Shown: positions 18,895 through 26,571 of the stretch, in pieces
Layout: the number at the start of each line of letters is the position of its first letter
How positions within the stretch are numbered: the stretch's first letter is position 1
Assembly: GCF_051131705.1 (NCBI RefSeq)
Contig: NZ_CP180316.1
Span: forward strand, 2,542,001 to 2,606,000
Length of the DNA: 64,000 bases
Direction of reading: 5' to 3'
Source: Arthrobacter_M sp030063245
Lineage (GTDB): Bacteria > Actinomycetota > Actinomycetes > Actinomycetales > Micrococcaceae
Notes under the pieces: model-generated
Database searches by the model: none
The model's input: only the letters and a program-made list of their open reading frames with translations
What the model was told of the DNA's origin: nothing
Program-made: the position numbers and the translations under genes

Positions 18895-19632
18895 TCAGCT
18901 CCACTCCGCCGAGCGGACCAGGATGCAACCGGCGTCCGGGCACATGACGAGGTCGTCGTCGGCTGCCTTGCGGATGTCCGCGAGGTCTCCCGGACTAAGT
19001 TGCATCCCGGAGCCCTCCGAAGTTCCGTGGAAAAGCCTCGCCGCGCCGATTCCGCGTTTGGTCAAAGCCCGTTCGTAGATGGCCAACAACGCGGCATCGA
19101 AGGACGCCGCGAGTGCGGTCCGGTCCCGGACCACGGCCGAACGCTCTGCGGAAACCTCGGCCAACTGCGCATCCACGTCATTGCGGATGGTACCGAGCGA
19201 GCCGTCAATGTCATCCACCACGCCCTGCTGCTTGGCCGCCCGGGCCGCGCAGCCCTCGAGCCGTTCCATCAGCTCGAGCTCAATGTCCTCGAGAGTGGAG
19301 CGCCGCCGGGCGAGCGATTCGAGCTCCTTCTGCAAAGCGACCAGATCCTTGGAGAGGCCGCTGCCGCTGTTGAGCCGGGCCTCGTCACGGGTTATTCGGG
19401 TGGCGACCTGCTCCACATCTGTCTCGGCACGGGTCAGTTCACGCTGGGTGTCGGCCGCCTCGGTGGTCCGGACCACCAGGTCGCTTTGTGCCACGGCCAG
19501 GCCGGCGTACAGATCGGTCAGACGCGGGTCTTCCCGCAGTATTTTGGCGCGGTTGTCCAGCTGCCTGATCTTCGCGTCCAGTGCCTGCAATTCCAGCAAA
19601 CGTAACTGCTCCGCGGGTGCTGCCTTCGCCAT
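18895..19632 (-). CDS. coiled-coil protein with a degenerate C-terminal zinc ribbon
   Basis: This 245-residue protein is mostly a long coiled-coil hairpin (about residues 5-180) of the CT398-like type, often found as a gene partner of Nif3-like proteins. The C-terminal zinc ribbon normally has two CxxC knuckles. Here the first is absent (sequence HGTSEGSG) and the second is CPDAGC, with wider spacing, followed by ILVRS. Zinc binding in the usual way therefore seems unlikely. It lies 60 bases downstream of the Nif3-like gene on the same strand, the usual order. Function is unknown; a role in nucleic acid or protein binding has been proposed for the family. Confidence 0.8.
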   Translation of the reverse strand: MAKAAPAEQLRLLELQALDAKIRQLDNRAKILREDPRLTDLYAGLAVAQSDLVVRTTEAADTQRELTRAETDVEQVATRITRDEARLNSGSGLSKDLVALQKELESLARRRSTLEDIELELMERLEGCAARAAKQQGVVDDIDGSLGTIRNDVDAQLAEVSAERSAVVRDRTALAASFDAALLAIYERALTKRGIGAARLFHGTSEGSGMQLSPGDLADIRKAADDDLVMCPDAGCILVRSAEWS

Positions 19633-19692
19633 CGAAATCCTCTCGGTGTGCCGGCGCCCGGCAAAAACGCGGCCGCCCTTCTACGTCCTAGG

Positions 19693-20658
19693 TTACGTCC
19701 AACCCGCGCCGCCGCCGCCCAGTCCTGGTGTCAGGATGAAATCCCACGGATCGGTGTTGGTCTGGCTGACGACAAGTTCGACGTCGAATTCCTGGTCCCT
19801 GAGCACGTTGCCGAGCGCTCGTGCCGCCGCCGGGAGCCAGAGCCACTCGCTGGCAAAATGCGACAGGTCGACCAGGTAGGGACGGCCGTTGACGGCAGAC
19901 TCCCGGGCCTCCGAGGCGGGATGGTGGCGCAGATCCGCCGTGACGTAAACGTCGGCCCCACTGGCCCGGACCTCGTCGAAGAGGCTGTCACCGGCGCCCC
20001 CACAGACGGCAACCCGGCGCACCAGCCCCTGCCGGTCCCCCGCTACGCGCACTCCTCCGGCGACGGAGGGCAGCACCCGGAAAACGTGTTCGGCAAAATC
20101 ACCCAGGCTCATGATCCCCGGCAGCTCCCCCACCCGGCCGATGCCTTCCTCCGGCAATCCGAGCGTCGCCGGGGTGAGCGGCGATACCGCAATCAACCCC
20201 AGAGCATCGGCCAACACATCCGAGACTCCGCCGACGGCGCTGTCCCCGTTGGTGTGGACGGTCAGCAGGGCGCAGCCCCCTTCTATCAGCCGGTGCACTG
20301 CCCGGCCTTTGCCGCTGGTGGCAGCGACCGATTTAACCCCTTTAAGCAGCAGCGGATGGTGGGTGATGAGCAGCTGCGCTCCCCAGTCAAGGGCCTCGTC
20401 GATGACTTCCAGGTTGGGGTCAACCGCGAACATGATCCGCTCCACGGTGGCATCGGGGCGCCCGACCACCAGACCAACGGCGTCCCAATCCTCCGCCAGA
20501 GATTCCGGCCAGAGCTCCTCCACCGCGAGCAGAACGTCGGCCAATCCCGGCCGGGACGCCGGTGGAGCCCCGGTTTCCGCGCGCGCCTCGCCCGCGCTCC
20601 CACCGAACTGCGTGCCGCCGTCGTCGTCCGCTTTATCCACCGGTTCCATGCGTCCCAT
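19693..20658 (-). CDS. Nif3-like dinuclear metal centre protein
   Basis: This protein of about 320 residues is in the Nif3/YbgI family, toroidal hexamers with a two-metal site. Family motifs include EDWDAVGLVVG, LLITHHPLLLKG (metal-binding His pair), VHTNGDSAVGGVSDVLA and, near the C-terminus, VDLSHFASEW. The start is uncertain: ATGs at 20658 and 20649 are both possible, and the first 30 residues are non-conserved. A GGAAG precedes the 20658 ATG. It is followed by the coiled-coil gene. GTP cyclohydrolase-like activity has been suggested for some homologs, but the function is not firmly known. Confidence 0.88.
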   Translation of the reverse strand: MGRMEPVDKADDDGGTQFGGSAGEARAETGAPPASRPGLADVLLAVEELWPESLAEDWDAVGLVVGRPDATVERIMFAVDPNLEVIDEALDWGAQLLITHHPLLLKGVKSVAATSGKGRAVHRLIEGGCALLTVHTNGDSAVGGVSDVLADALGLIAVSPLTPATLGLPEEGIGRVGELPGIMSLGDFAEHVFRVLPSVAGGVRVAGDRQGLVRRVAVCGGAGDSLFDEVRASGADVYVTADLRHHPASEARESAVNGRPYLVDLSHFASEWLWLPAAARALGNVLRDQEFDVELVVSQTNTDPWDFILTPGLGGGGAGWT

Positions 20659-20770
20659 TCTTCCGTAGGTCCGGCTCCCATTGTCCAACATAAGACGCGG
20701 ACCGCGCGGGCGCCGCGGCAATTTTCGTGCCGCGGGAATCTTCTGGGCCGCCCGGACATTGATACAGGAT

Positions 20771-21295
20771 ATGAAGACATTTGTGCTCGGCGGAGGTTGT
20801 TTCTGGTGTTTGGATGCCTTGTATCAGCAGACCCTGGGGGTGACGGACGTGGTCTCCGGCTATACCGGCGGCCATGTGCGCCGTCCCGGCTACTATGACG
20901 TCTGCAACGGGATGACCGGCCATGCCGAAGTGGTGGCCGTTTCCTTTGACGAGAACATCGTTCCCGAGGAAGTAATCCTGGACATGTTCTTTGTCTCCCA
21001 CGATCCCACCACGCTGAACCGGCAAGGGTACGACGTGGGCACGCAGTACCGTTCATCGATGTTCTACGCCGACGCCGTGCAGGAGGAAGCCTTCAGCGCC
21101 GCCATTGAGCGGAACCAGGCCCATTGGGATAAGCCCATCGTCACCGAGGTGACCCGTCTGCCGGAGTTCTATGTGGCCGAGGAGGAACATCAGAACTTTT
21201 ACGCGAAACGCCCGGAGCAGGGCTATTGCCAGGTGATTATCAATCCGAAGCTGGCCAAGGCCCGGAAATATTACTCTTCGTGGCTTGCGGCTTAG
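20771..21295 (+). CDS. msrA: peptide-methionine (S)-S-oxide reductase MsrA
   Basis: This 174-residue enzyme reduces the S epimer of methionine sulfoxide in oxidised proteins. The catalytic GGGCFWCLDALY motif is at residues 7-18, with the nucleophilic Cys in GCFW. HDPTTLNRQGYDVGTQYRS and the C-terminal EEHQNFYAKRPEQGYC, with a resolving Cys, are family features. The ATG at 20771 gives the usual N-terminus MKTFVLGGGC; a longer frame to 20681 is not family-like. It is divergent from the Nif3-like gene and precedes cysK, which fits a sulfur and redox neighbourhood. Confidence 0.95.
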   Translation: MKTFVLGGGCFWCLDALYQQTLGVTDVVSGYTGGHVRRPGYYDVCNGMTGHAEVVAVSFDENIVPEEVILDMFFVSHDPTTLNRQGYDVGTQYRSSMFYADAVQEEAFSAAIERNQAHWDKPIVTEVTRLPEFYVAEEEHQNFYAKRPEQGYCQVIINPKLAKARKYYSSWLAA

Positions 21296-21376
21296 CCCGA
21301 TCATCACCGCGCTGAATAAACTGGCGCTATATATGCTTTACGGCAATTTTCCCTGCAGAGAAGAAGGTATAAATCA

Positions 21377-22312
21377 ATGGGCCGCATTTACGACGACGTC
21401 ACGCAGCTGGTGGGCAGCACGCCTCTGGTGCGTCTGAACCGTCTCACCGAAGGTCTGGATGCCACGGTGGCCGTGAAGCTGGAGTTCTATAACCCGGCCA
21501 ACAGCGTCAAGGACCGGATCGGTGTGGCGATCGTTGATGCCGCGGAAAAGGCCGGTGCGCTCCAGGCCGGCGGGACGATCGTGGAGGGCACCTCCGGTAA
21601 CACCGGGATCGCGCTGGCGATGGTGGGCGCTGCCCGCGGCTACAAGGTCATCCTGACCATGCCGGAGACCATGTCCACCGAGCGCCGGGTCATGTTGCGC
21701 GCCTACGGGGCCGAAATTGTCCTGACGCCCGGGTCCGAAGGCATGCGCGGCGCCGTCGAGAAGGCCGAGGCAATCGTGGCCAGCACGGAAAACTCGGTCC
21801 TGGCCCGGCAGTTCGCCAATCCGGCCAACGCCGAGATCCACCGCACCACCACGGCGGAGGAAATCTGGGAAGACACCAACGGTGCCATTGACATCTTTGT
21901 GGCCGGCATCGGCACGGGCGGAACCATCACCGGCGTGGGCCAGGTCCTCAAGGGACGCAAGCCCGGAATCCAGATTGTCGCGGTAGAGCCCAAGGACTCC
22001 GCCATCCTCAACGGCGGCGCCCCCGGACCGCACAAGATCCAGGGCCTCGGCGCGAACTTCATTCCGGAGGTGCTGGACCGCGAGATCTACGACGAGGTGC
22101 TTGACGCCACGATCGAGGACTCGGTCCGGGTGGCGAGGGCACTGGGCACCGAGGAGGGCATCCTGGGCGGCATCTCCTCGGGCGCTGCCGTTTGGGGCGC
22201 CTTGGAGCTGGCCAAACGCCCGGACAATGCCGGCAAACTGATCGTTGCGGTGGTTCCGGACTTCGGTGAGCGCTACATCTCCACTGTCCTTTACGACGAC
22301 ATCCGGGGCTGA
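21377..22312 (+). CDS. cysK: cysteine synthase A (O-acetylserine sulfhydrylase)
   Basis: This 311-residue PLP enzyme forms cysteine from O-acetylserine and sulfide. The PLP lysine is Lys45 in NPANSVKDRIG. The phosphate-binding TSGNTGIALA and GIGTGGTITGVG motifs and the C-terminal SSGAAVWGALEL are all present. A GAAGAAGG ribosome-binding site precedes the ATG. cysE follows 158 bases later, so the two-step pathway from serine is encoded together. Confidence 0.96.
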   Translation: MGRIYDDVTQLVGSTPLVRLNRLTEGLDATVAVKLEFYNPANSVKDRIGVAIVDAAEKAGALQAGGTIVEGTSGNTGIALAMVGAARGYKVILTMPETMSTERRVMLRAYGAEIVLTPGSEGMRGAVEKAEAIVASTENSVLARQFANPANAEIHRTTTAEEIWEDTNGAIDIFVAGIGTGGTITGVGQVLKGRKPGIQIVAVEPKDSAILNGGAPGPHKIQGLGANFIPEVLDREIYDEVLDATIEDSVRVARALGTEEGILGGISSGAAVWGALELAKRPDNAGKLIVAVVPDFGERYISTVLYDDIRG

Positions 22313-22470
22313 TCCTCCCGCGGCGCGGCGGCAGCCGCGGACTGCGGCAGCCGCGGAAAACCTACGCGCACCGTGGCCGGGGGGATCTAGGCGCAACATT
22401 GCCAGGGAACATCCGCCCGAAACACTGCCGGGGAACATTCAGCCGGCGAACATTCAACTGAAGGAAGTTC

Positions 22471-23070
22471 GTGACTTTACTCGTTCGGGCCGTCGCCCGG
22501 TTACGTGAGGACCTCGAAGCCGCCCGGTCGCACGACCCGGCGGCACGTGGTTCCTTCGAAAACTTCTTTGTCTACTCCGGCCTACACGCGATCTGGGTGC
22601 ACCGGCTGACGCACAGAATGTGGGCCCACCCGGCGCTGAGGTTTCCCGCCCGGGCTCTGTCCCAGCTGGCCCGGTCTTCCACCGGCATCGAAATCCATCC
22701 AGGAGCCACGGTGGGGCGGCGCTTCTTCATCGACCACGGCATGGGCGTGGTCATCGGGGAAACAGCAGAGATCGGTGACGACGTGATGATCTACCACGGC
22801 GTCACTCTCGGTGGCCGCTCGCTGGCCAAGATCAAACGGCACCCGACCATCGGGGACCGCGTCACCATCGGTGCCGGCGCCAAGGTGTTGGGTCCCATCA
22901 CCATAGGTGCCGGAAGCGCCATCGGCGCTAACGCCGTCGTCGTCAAGGATGCACCGGCAGATTCCATCATCACTGGCATCCCTGCGAAATGGCGGCACCG
23001 CGATGCGGCACGGGAGTCCGCCCCGGCCGTGGACCCGGCCGAGTACATCGATCCGGCCATGTACATCTGA
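22471..23070 (+). CDS. cysE: serine O-acetyltransferase
   Basis: This 199-residue enzyme acetylates serine with acetyl-CoA, the committed step of cysteine synthesis. It has an N-terminal helical region and then a left-handed beta-helix of hexapeptide repeats. Markers are GIEIHPGATVGRRFFIDHG, VMIYHGVTLGG and RHPTIGDRVTIGAGAKVLG. It is the short (EpsC/SrpH-like) form. The GTG at 22471 is preceded by GAAGGAAG. It is paired with cysK upstream. Confidence 0.95.
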   Translation: MTLLVRAVARLREDLEAARSHDPAARGSFENFFVYSGLHAIWVHRLTHRMWAHPALRFPARALSQLARSSTGIEIHPGATVGRRFFIDHGMGVVIGETAEIGDDVMIYHGVTLGGRSLAKIKRHPTIGDRVTIGAGAKVLGPITIGAGSAIGANAVVVKDAPADSIITGIPAKWRHRDAARESAPAVDPAEYIDPAMYI

Positions 23071-23083
23071 GGCAGCAGAAGCG

Positions 23084-23577
23084 TCAGCGCGTCGAGTAGC
23101 GAAGCACCTCATCGCCCCGCGATACCAGCCGCAGGCCGGCGTAATCAACGAGTGTTGGGATGCCGGATTATCCGGCGTCGTCTCCGCATGGACTTGGGAT
23201 GCCCTGGAGGAAAGTGCCCAGGCCGTCAGCGCGGCCAGGGCCTCGGCCGCATAGCCGTTCCCCCGCGCCCCCTCGGCGAGCCCGTAGCCGATCTCCACGG
23301 CACCAGCGGCGTTTGACGCCCCGAAGAATCCGATCCCGCCCACGGCGGCACCGTCGATCCGGCGGCGGATTTGGTAGTACGCCCACAGCGCCGGCTTGGC
23401 GGTGAACTGGTTTCCCCCGAGGCCGGCCGCCAGCGCGTCGCGGTCGCCGTTGAACGGATAATCTGCGGCCCAGATATCCCTCGGCAGGGCAGTCCCGGCG
23501 TGGATCCGTTGCGTTCCGGTCAGCGTGACGGGGTGCAGGATGAGTCGGGCGGTGAAGATACCAAGGGAGCCGGCCAT
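23084..23577 (-). pseudogene. GNAT family N-acetyltransferase, frameshifted near its C-terminus
   Basis: The first 140 residues are an intact RimJ-like GNAT domain (segments GGIGFFGASN, EIGYGLAEGARGNGYAAEAL and VHAETTPDNPASQHSLI). Directly after HSLI the reading frame leaves the family and runs on, antisense through cysE, for another 190 codons. In the neighbouring frame the expected ending YAGLRLVSRGDEVLRYSTR is found, closing at a TGA at 23084-23086. A one-base loss around 23144-23150 explains both observations. It is convergent with cysE and its proper end lies 14 bases from the cysE stop. It may be a real mutation or a sequencing error. Confidence 0.8.
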
Positions 23578-23590
23578 TCAGAGAGTCTAA

Positions 23591-24010
23591 CTAGGCGTTG
23601 GGGTCCATGGTGGTTACACCAAGGCTGCTCCAGGCATTCAGCAGCCGGCGGTCTCCACTCGCCGCCGCGAAGTCCGTGTCCGTGAAGCCAGCAGCAGCTG
23701 CACAGTGCACGGAATCATAGCCGCGCAGGCCGTAGCGTCGAGCCAACTGCCCCGCCTCCCGCATCAGCAGATCGTCCAGTTCCCGGATATGACAAAGCCC
23801 CCATACCAAGCCCATCCGGGCAAGGGCGTCACCGTGCTGACTGTCGGTCAAACGACCGAGACGCCCGGTCTGCGCCAAGGCCGCGGAAGCCTCTACAAAG
23901 ACCAGACGGGTCACCACCTCAGCAGCGGCCCACAAACGCCGGCACCGTTGAGTACCGGGTTCGGTGATGAACAACGGAAGGGACACCGAGGTGTCAAAGT
24001 AGGCAATCAC
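23591..24010 (-). CDS. vapC: PIN-domain toxin, VapC family
   Basis: This 139-residue PIN-domain ribonuclease is the toxin of a type II pair. Acidic residues expected for the metal site are visible: YFDTSV at the N-terminus, FVEASAAL, YDSVHCAAA and ASGDRRLLNAW. Length is standard. It overlaps the upstream antitoxin gene by 4 bp (24007-24010), which indicates translational coupling. RNA target unknown. Confidence 0.88.
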   Translation of the reverse strand: MIAYFDTSVSLPLFITEPGTQRCRRLWAAAEVVTRLVFVEASAALAQTGRLGRLTDSQHGDALARMGLVWGLCHIRELDDLLMREAGQLARRYGLRGYDSVHCAAAAGFTDTDFAAASGDRRLLNAWSSLGVTTMDPNA

Positions 24011-24261
24011 CGTCGCTGCTCATCGACCAAGTCACTGACCGTCCCAGCGATGCCGACGGGTTCCGGAAGATCTCCCCCGGCCGTAGCGGGCGGCCGCAAC
24101 AATCCACCCGCGAGCAGCACCTCAAAGGCCGATGATCCCTCCATCGGAACAATCCGGGCAATTGCCCGACCATGGTCAGTGATGGTCACGGATGCGCCCG
24201 CGCTAACGGCGCGCAAGTGCCGGCTGAGCGAGTCACTCAGGTCCCGTATTCCAATATCCAT
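24007..24261 (-). CDS. vapB: type II antitoxin, Phd/YefM family, partner of VapC
   Basis: This antitoxin of about 84 residues has a Phd/YefM-like N-terminal DNA-binding part: MDIGIRDLSDSLSRHL followed by VSAGASVTITDHGRAIARI. The variable C-terminus would bind the toxin. The ATG at 24261 lies within one copy of a 32-bp tandem duplication that also copies the ribosome-binding site. The other ATG at 24293 is out of frame and reads only 18 codons. Autoregulation from the upstream region is usual for the family but no operator is identified here. Confidence 0.85.
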   Translation of the reverse strand: MDIGIRDLSDSLSRHLRAVSAGASVTITDHGRAIARIVPMEGSSAFEVLLAGGLLRPPATAGGDLPEPVGIAGTVSDLVDEQRR

Positions 24262-24307
24262 GGCCGCCTCCGGTTCCGTATTCCAATATCCATGGCCACC
24301 TCCGGTT
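24244..24307. repeat. 32-bp tandem duplication over the vapB start codon
   Basis: Bases 24244-24275 and 24276-24307 are the same 32-base unit with one mismatch. Each copy carries a GGAGG-type ribosome-binding site and an ATG on the minus strand (24261 and 24293). Because 32 is not a multiple of three, the two starts are in different frames. Confidence 0.9.
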
Positions 24308-24402
24308 CCTCGCAAGTATTTCTGGCGTCTTTGATGCCGTTAATTGTAGCCACAACTGCCCTGCACACGCACTGACCGGCAGGTCTCCTCACCGATAATG
24401 CA

Positions 24403-24438
24403 ATTAAGGCCCATGTCCTAAAAAACATGGGCCTTAAT
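24403..24438 (-). terminator. strong hairpin terminator after gnd
   Basis: A perfect 14-bp stem (ATTAAGGCCCATGT with ACATGGGCCTTAAT) encloses an 8-base loop, 25 bases after the gnd stop codon on the minus strand. It separates gnd from the vapBC pair downstream on the same strand. It is symmetric, so it could also work in the other direction. Confidence 0.75.
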
Positions 24439-24462
24439 GCGTCACCGATGGGTGTGGGGCTG

Positions 24463-25899
24463 TTAGTGCGTGTCCACCGCTTCAACCTCGGACTTGTCCT
24501 CGCCCCAGAGTGTGTGGAACGTGCCGTCACCGTCAACGCGATGGTAGGTATGCGCACCGAACAAATCGCGCAGGCCCTGCGTCAGCGCGGCAGGCAGCCG
24601 CTTGCGCCGCAGACCGTCGTAATAGGCGAGCGAGGAGGAAAACACCGGAACGGGAATGCCCAGCTGGACGGCGGTGGCCACCACACGGCGCCACGCCGGT
24701 AGCGCACCGGCAATGGCCTCGCTGAACGCCGGCGCGAACAACAGGTTCGCCGGCTTATCCTGCGCCGAGTAAGCCTTGGTGATGTCCTTTAGCAGCTCCG
24801 CGCGGATGATGCAGCCGCCGCGCCACAGACCGGCAATCTCGTCCAGCTTCAGGTCCCAGTTGTATTCCTTGGCCGCGCCGGTGAGCATATCCAGGCCCTG
24901 CGCGTAGCTGACCAGCTTGGACGCGAACAAGGCCTGCCGGACGTCCTCGACGAAGCCCTCGCCCACGGTGATGCTTTCCTCGTGGCCGGCGAGCTTGTCC
25001 TGCGCCTCGGTGCGTTGCGCCGTCTGCGAGGACAGCGCCCGCGCAAAAACGGACTCGGCAATGCCCGACGTCGGCGAACCCAGTTCGAGCGCGGAGATGA
25101 CAGTCCAGCGGCCGGTACCTTTCTGGCCCGCGGCGTCGACGACGACGTCAACAAACGGGCTGCCCGTCTTGGCGTCGGTGTGGGCCAGGACCTCAGCCGC
25201 GATCTCGATCAGGAACGAAGCCAGCTCGCCCTTGTTCCACTCGGTGAAGATCTTCGCCTGCTCGGCCGGCTCGATGCCGGCGCCGGCGCGCAATAGATCG
25301 AAAGCCTCCCCGATGACCTGCATGTCCGCGTACTCGATGCCGTTGTGCACCATCTTCACAAAGTGGCCGGCACCGTCCGTGCCGATCCACGCGCAGCACG
25401 GCTTGCCGTCCACGTGCGCGGAGATTTTCTCCAGCAGCGGGCCCAGTGCCTCATAGGACTCCCGCGATCCGCCCGGCATGATGGAGGGGCCGTTCAGCGC
25501 GCCCTCTTCACCGCCGGAAACACCGATGCCCACGAAATGCAGGTCCTTCTGAGCCAGTGCGGCTTCGCGGCGGCGGGTGTCCTGGAAGTGCGAGTTACCA
25601 GCGTCAATGACAATGTCGCCAGGTTCCAGCAGCGGCTCCAAGGCCTCGATCACCGAATCCACCGGCGCTCCGGCCTTGACCATGATCAGCACCCGGCGGG
25701 GCTTCTCCAGCGAGTCCACCAGTTCCTGCAGGGTCTCGGTGCGAACGAAATCTCCGTCGCCTCCGTGCTTTTCCAGCAGCGCGTCGGTTTTGGCAACCGA
25801 GCGGTTGTGCAGCGCGACTGTGAAGCCGTTGCGGGCCAGATTCCGGGCCAGGTTCGCCCCCATAACAGCCAGACCCGTTACGCCGATTTGTGCAGACAT
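24463..25899 (-). CDS. gnd: 6-phosphogluconate dehydrogenase, decarboxylating
   Basis: This 478-residue enzyme of the oxidative pentose phosphate pathway makes ribulose-5-phosphate, CO2 and NADPH. The Rossmann motif GLAVMGANLARN is at residues 9-20, followed by the substrate motif SGGEEGALNGPSIMPGG and the catalytic block HFVKMVHNGIEYADMQ. The C-terminal region has GLWRGGCIIRAELL and HTYHRVDGDGTFHTLW. Length is that of the long dimeric form. A GGAGG lies just before the ATG. A strong hairpin follows the stop. Confidence 0.96.
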   Translation of the reverse strand: MSAQIGVTGLAVMGANLARNLARNGFTVALHNRSVAKTDALLEKHGGDGDFVRTETLQELVDSLEKPRRVLIMVKAGAPVDSVIEALEPLLEPGDIVIDAGNSHFQDTRRREAALAQKDLHFVGIGVSGGEEGALNGPSIMPGGSRESYEALGPLLEKISAHVDGKPCCAWIGTDGAGHFVKMVHNGIEYADMQVIGEAFDLLRAGAGIEPAEQAKIFTEWNKGELASFLIEIAAEVLAHTDAKTGSPFVDVVVDAAGQKGTGRWTVISALELGSPTSGIAESVFARALSSQTAQRTEAQDKLAGHEESITVGEGFVEDVRQALFASKLVSYAQGLDMLTGAAKEYNWDLKLDEIAGLWRGGCIIRAELLKDITKAYSAQDKPANLLFAPAFSEAIAGALPAWRRVVATAVQLGIPVPVFSSSLAYYDGLRRKRLPAALTQGLRDLFGAHTYHRVDGDGTFHTLWGEDKSEVEAVDTH

Positions 25900-26041
25900 A
25901 CATCCTCCATAATTGGTTTTGGAAATTTACCTCCAGCCTAGCCCGGAGGTCACGCAACCAGAAGAAAACTCCGTTTCATGAATCAGAATGTGACGTGCGG
26001 GTATCCGTAACGGTCCAGCCGAGTCACTGGCTGACCCTGCG

Positions 26042-26571
26042 TCAGTGGCGAAACTTCAGCAGTACCTTGCCGGAGGCCGCGGAATCCATGGCCACCTCGA
26101 AGGCCTCCAGACCCCGGTTTAGGGCGAACTCGTGGGTCACCCCGGATCAACGAAGAGCGAACCATCCGCCAGCGCCTTGATGACCTCATCAATTTCATCG
26201 TTGAACCGGAAAGAGCCGACCAGCTCAAGCTCGCGGGTGATGGCCAGCGAAATGGCCACGGGCTGCGGCCCCGAAGGCAGCAGCCCGACCATGACCACCA
26301 TGCCCCCGCGCGCCGCTCCGTTGATCGCCGAGGCGAAGCCGTGGTGGCTGCCCGACGACTCGATCTCGATGTCGGCCTCGACGGCCGCTTCCTTCCACCG
26401 GGCCGCTGCCGTCCGCCGCCGGCACCGCGACGACCCCCACGACTTCGTGGCCAAGGATCATGGGAGCCTTCAGAATCGATTCGCCGGCCGCCCCCTCCAG
26501 CCAGTAATGCAGGTCAGAGCCGCAGACGCCGCCGTACACAATTTCCACCACGGCTTCGTCGGCACCGGCCT
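26042..26571 (-). pseudogene. L-idonate 5-dehydrogenase-like zinc alcohol dehydrogenase, wrecked
   Basis: Pieces of one medium-chain dehydrogenase are present in order. An N-terminal part carries the zinc-ligand motif YGGVCGSDLHYW and APMILGHEVVGVV. After an internal deletion around 26415-26440 comes the C-terminal domain (ESSGSHHGFASAINGA, RELELVGSFRFNDEI). Then a frameshift near 26137 precedes the family ending AASGKVLLKFRH, which closes at 26042-26044. The 5' end is cut by the IS at 26572, so the first 20-odd codons are lost. At least three lesions make it non-functional. Confidence 0.85.
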
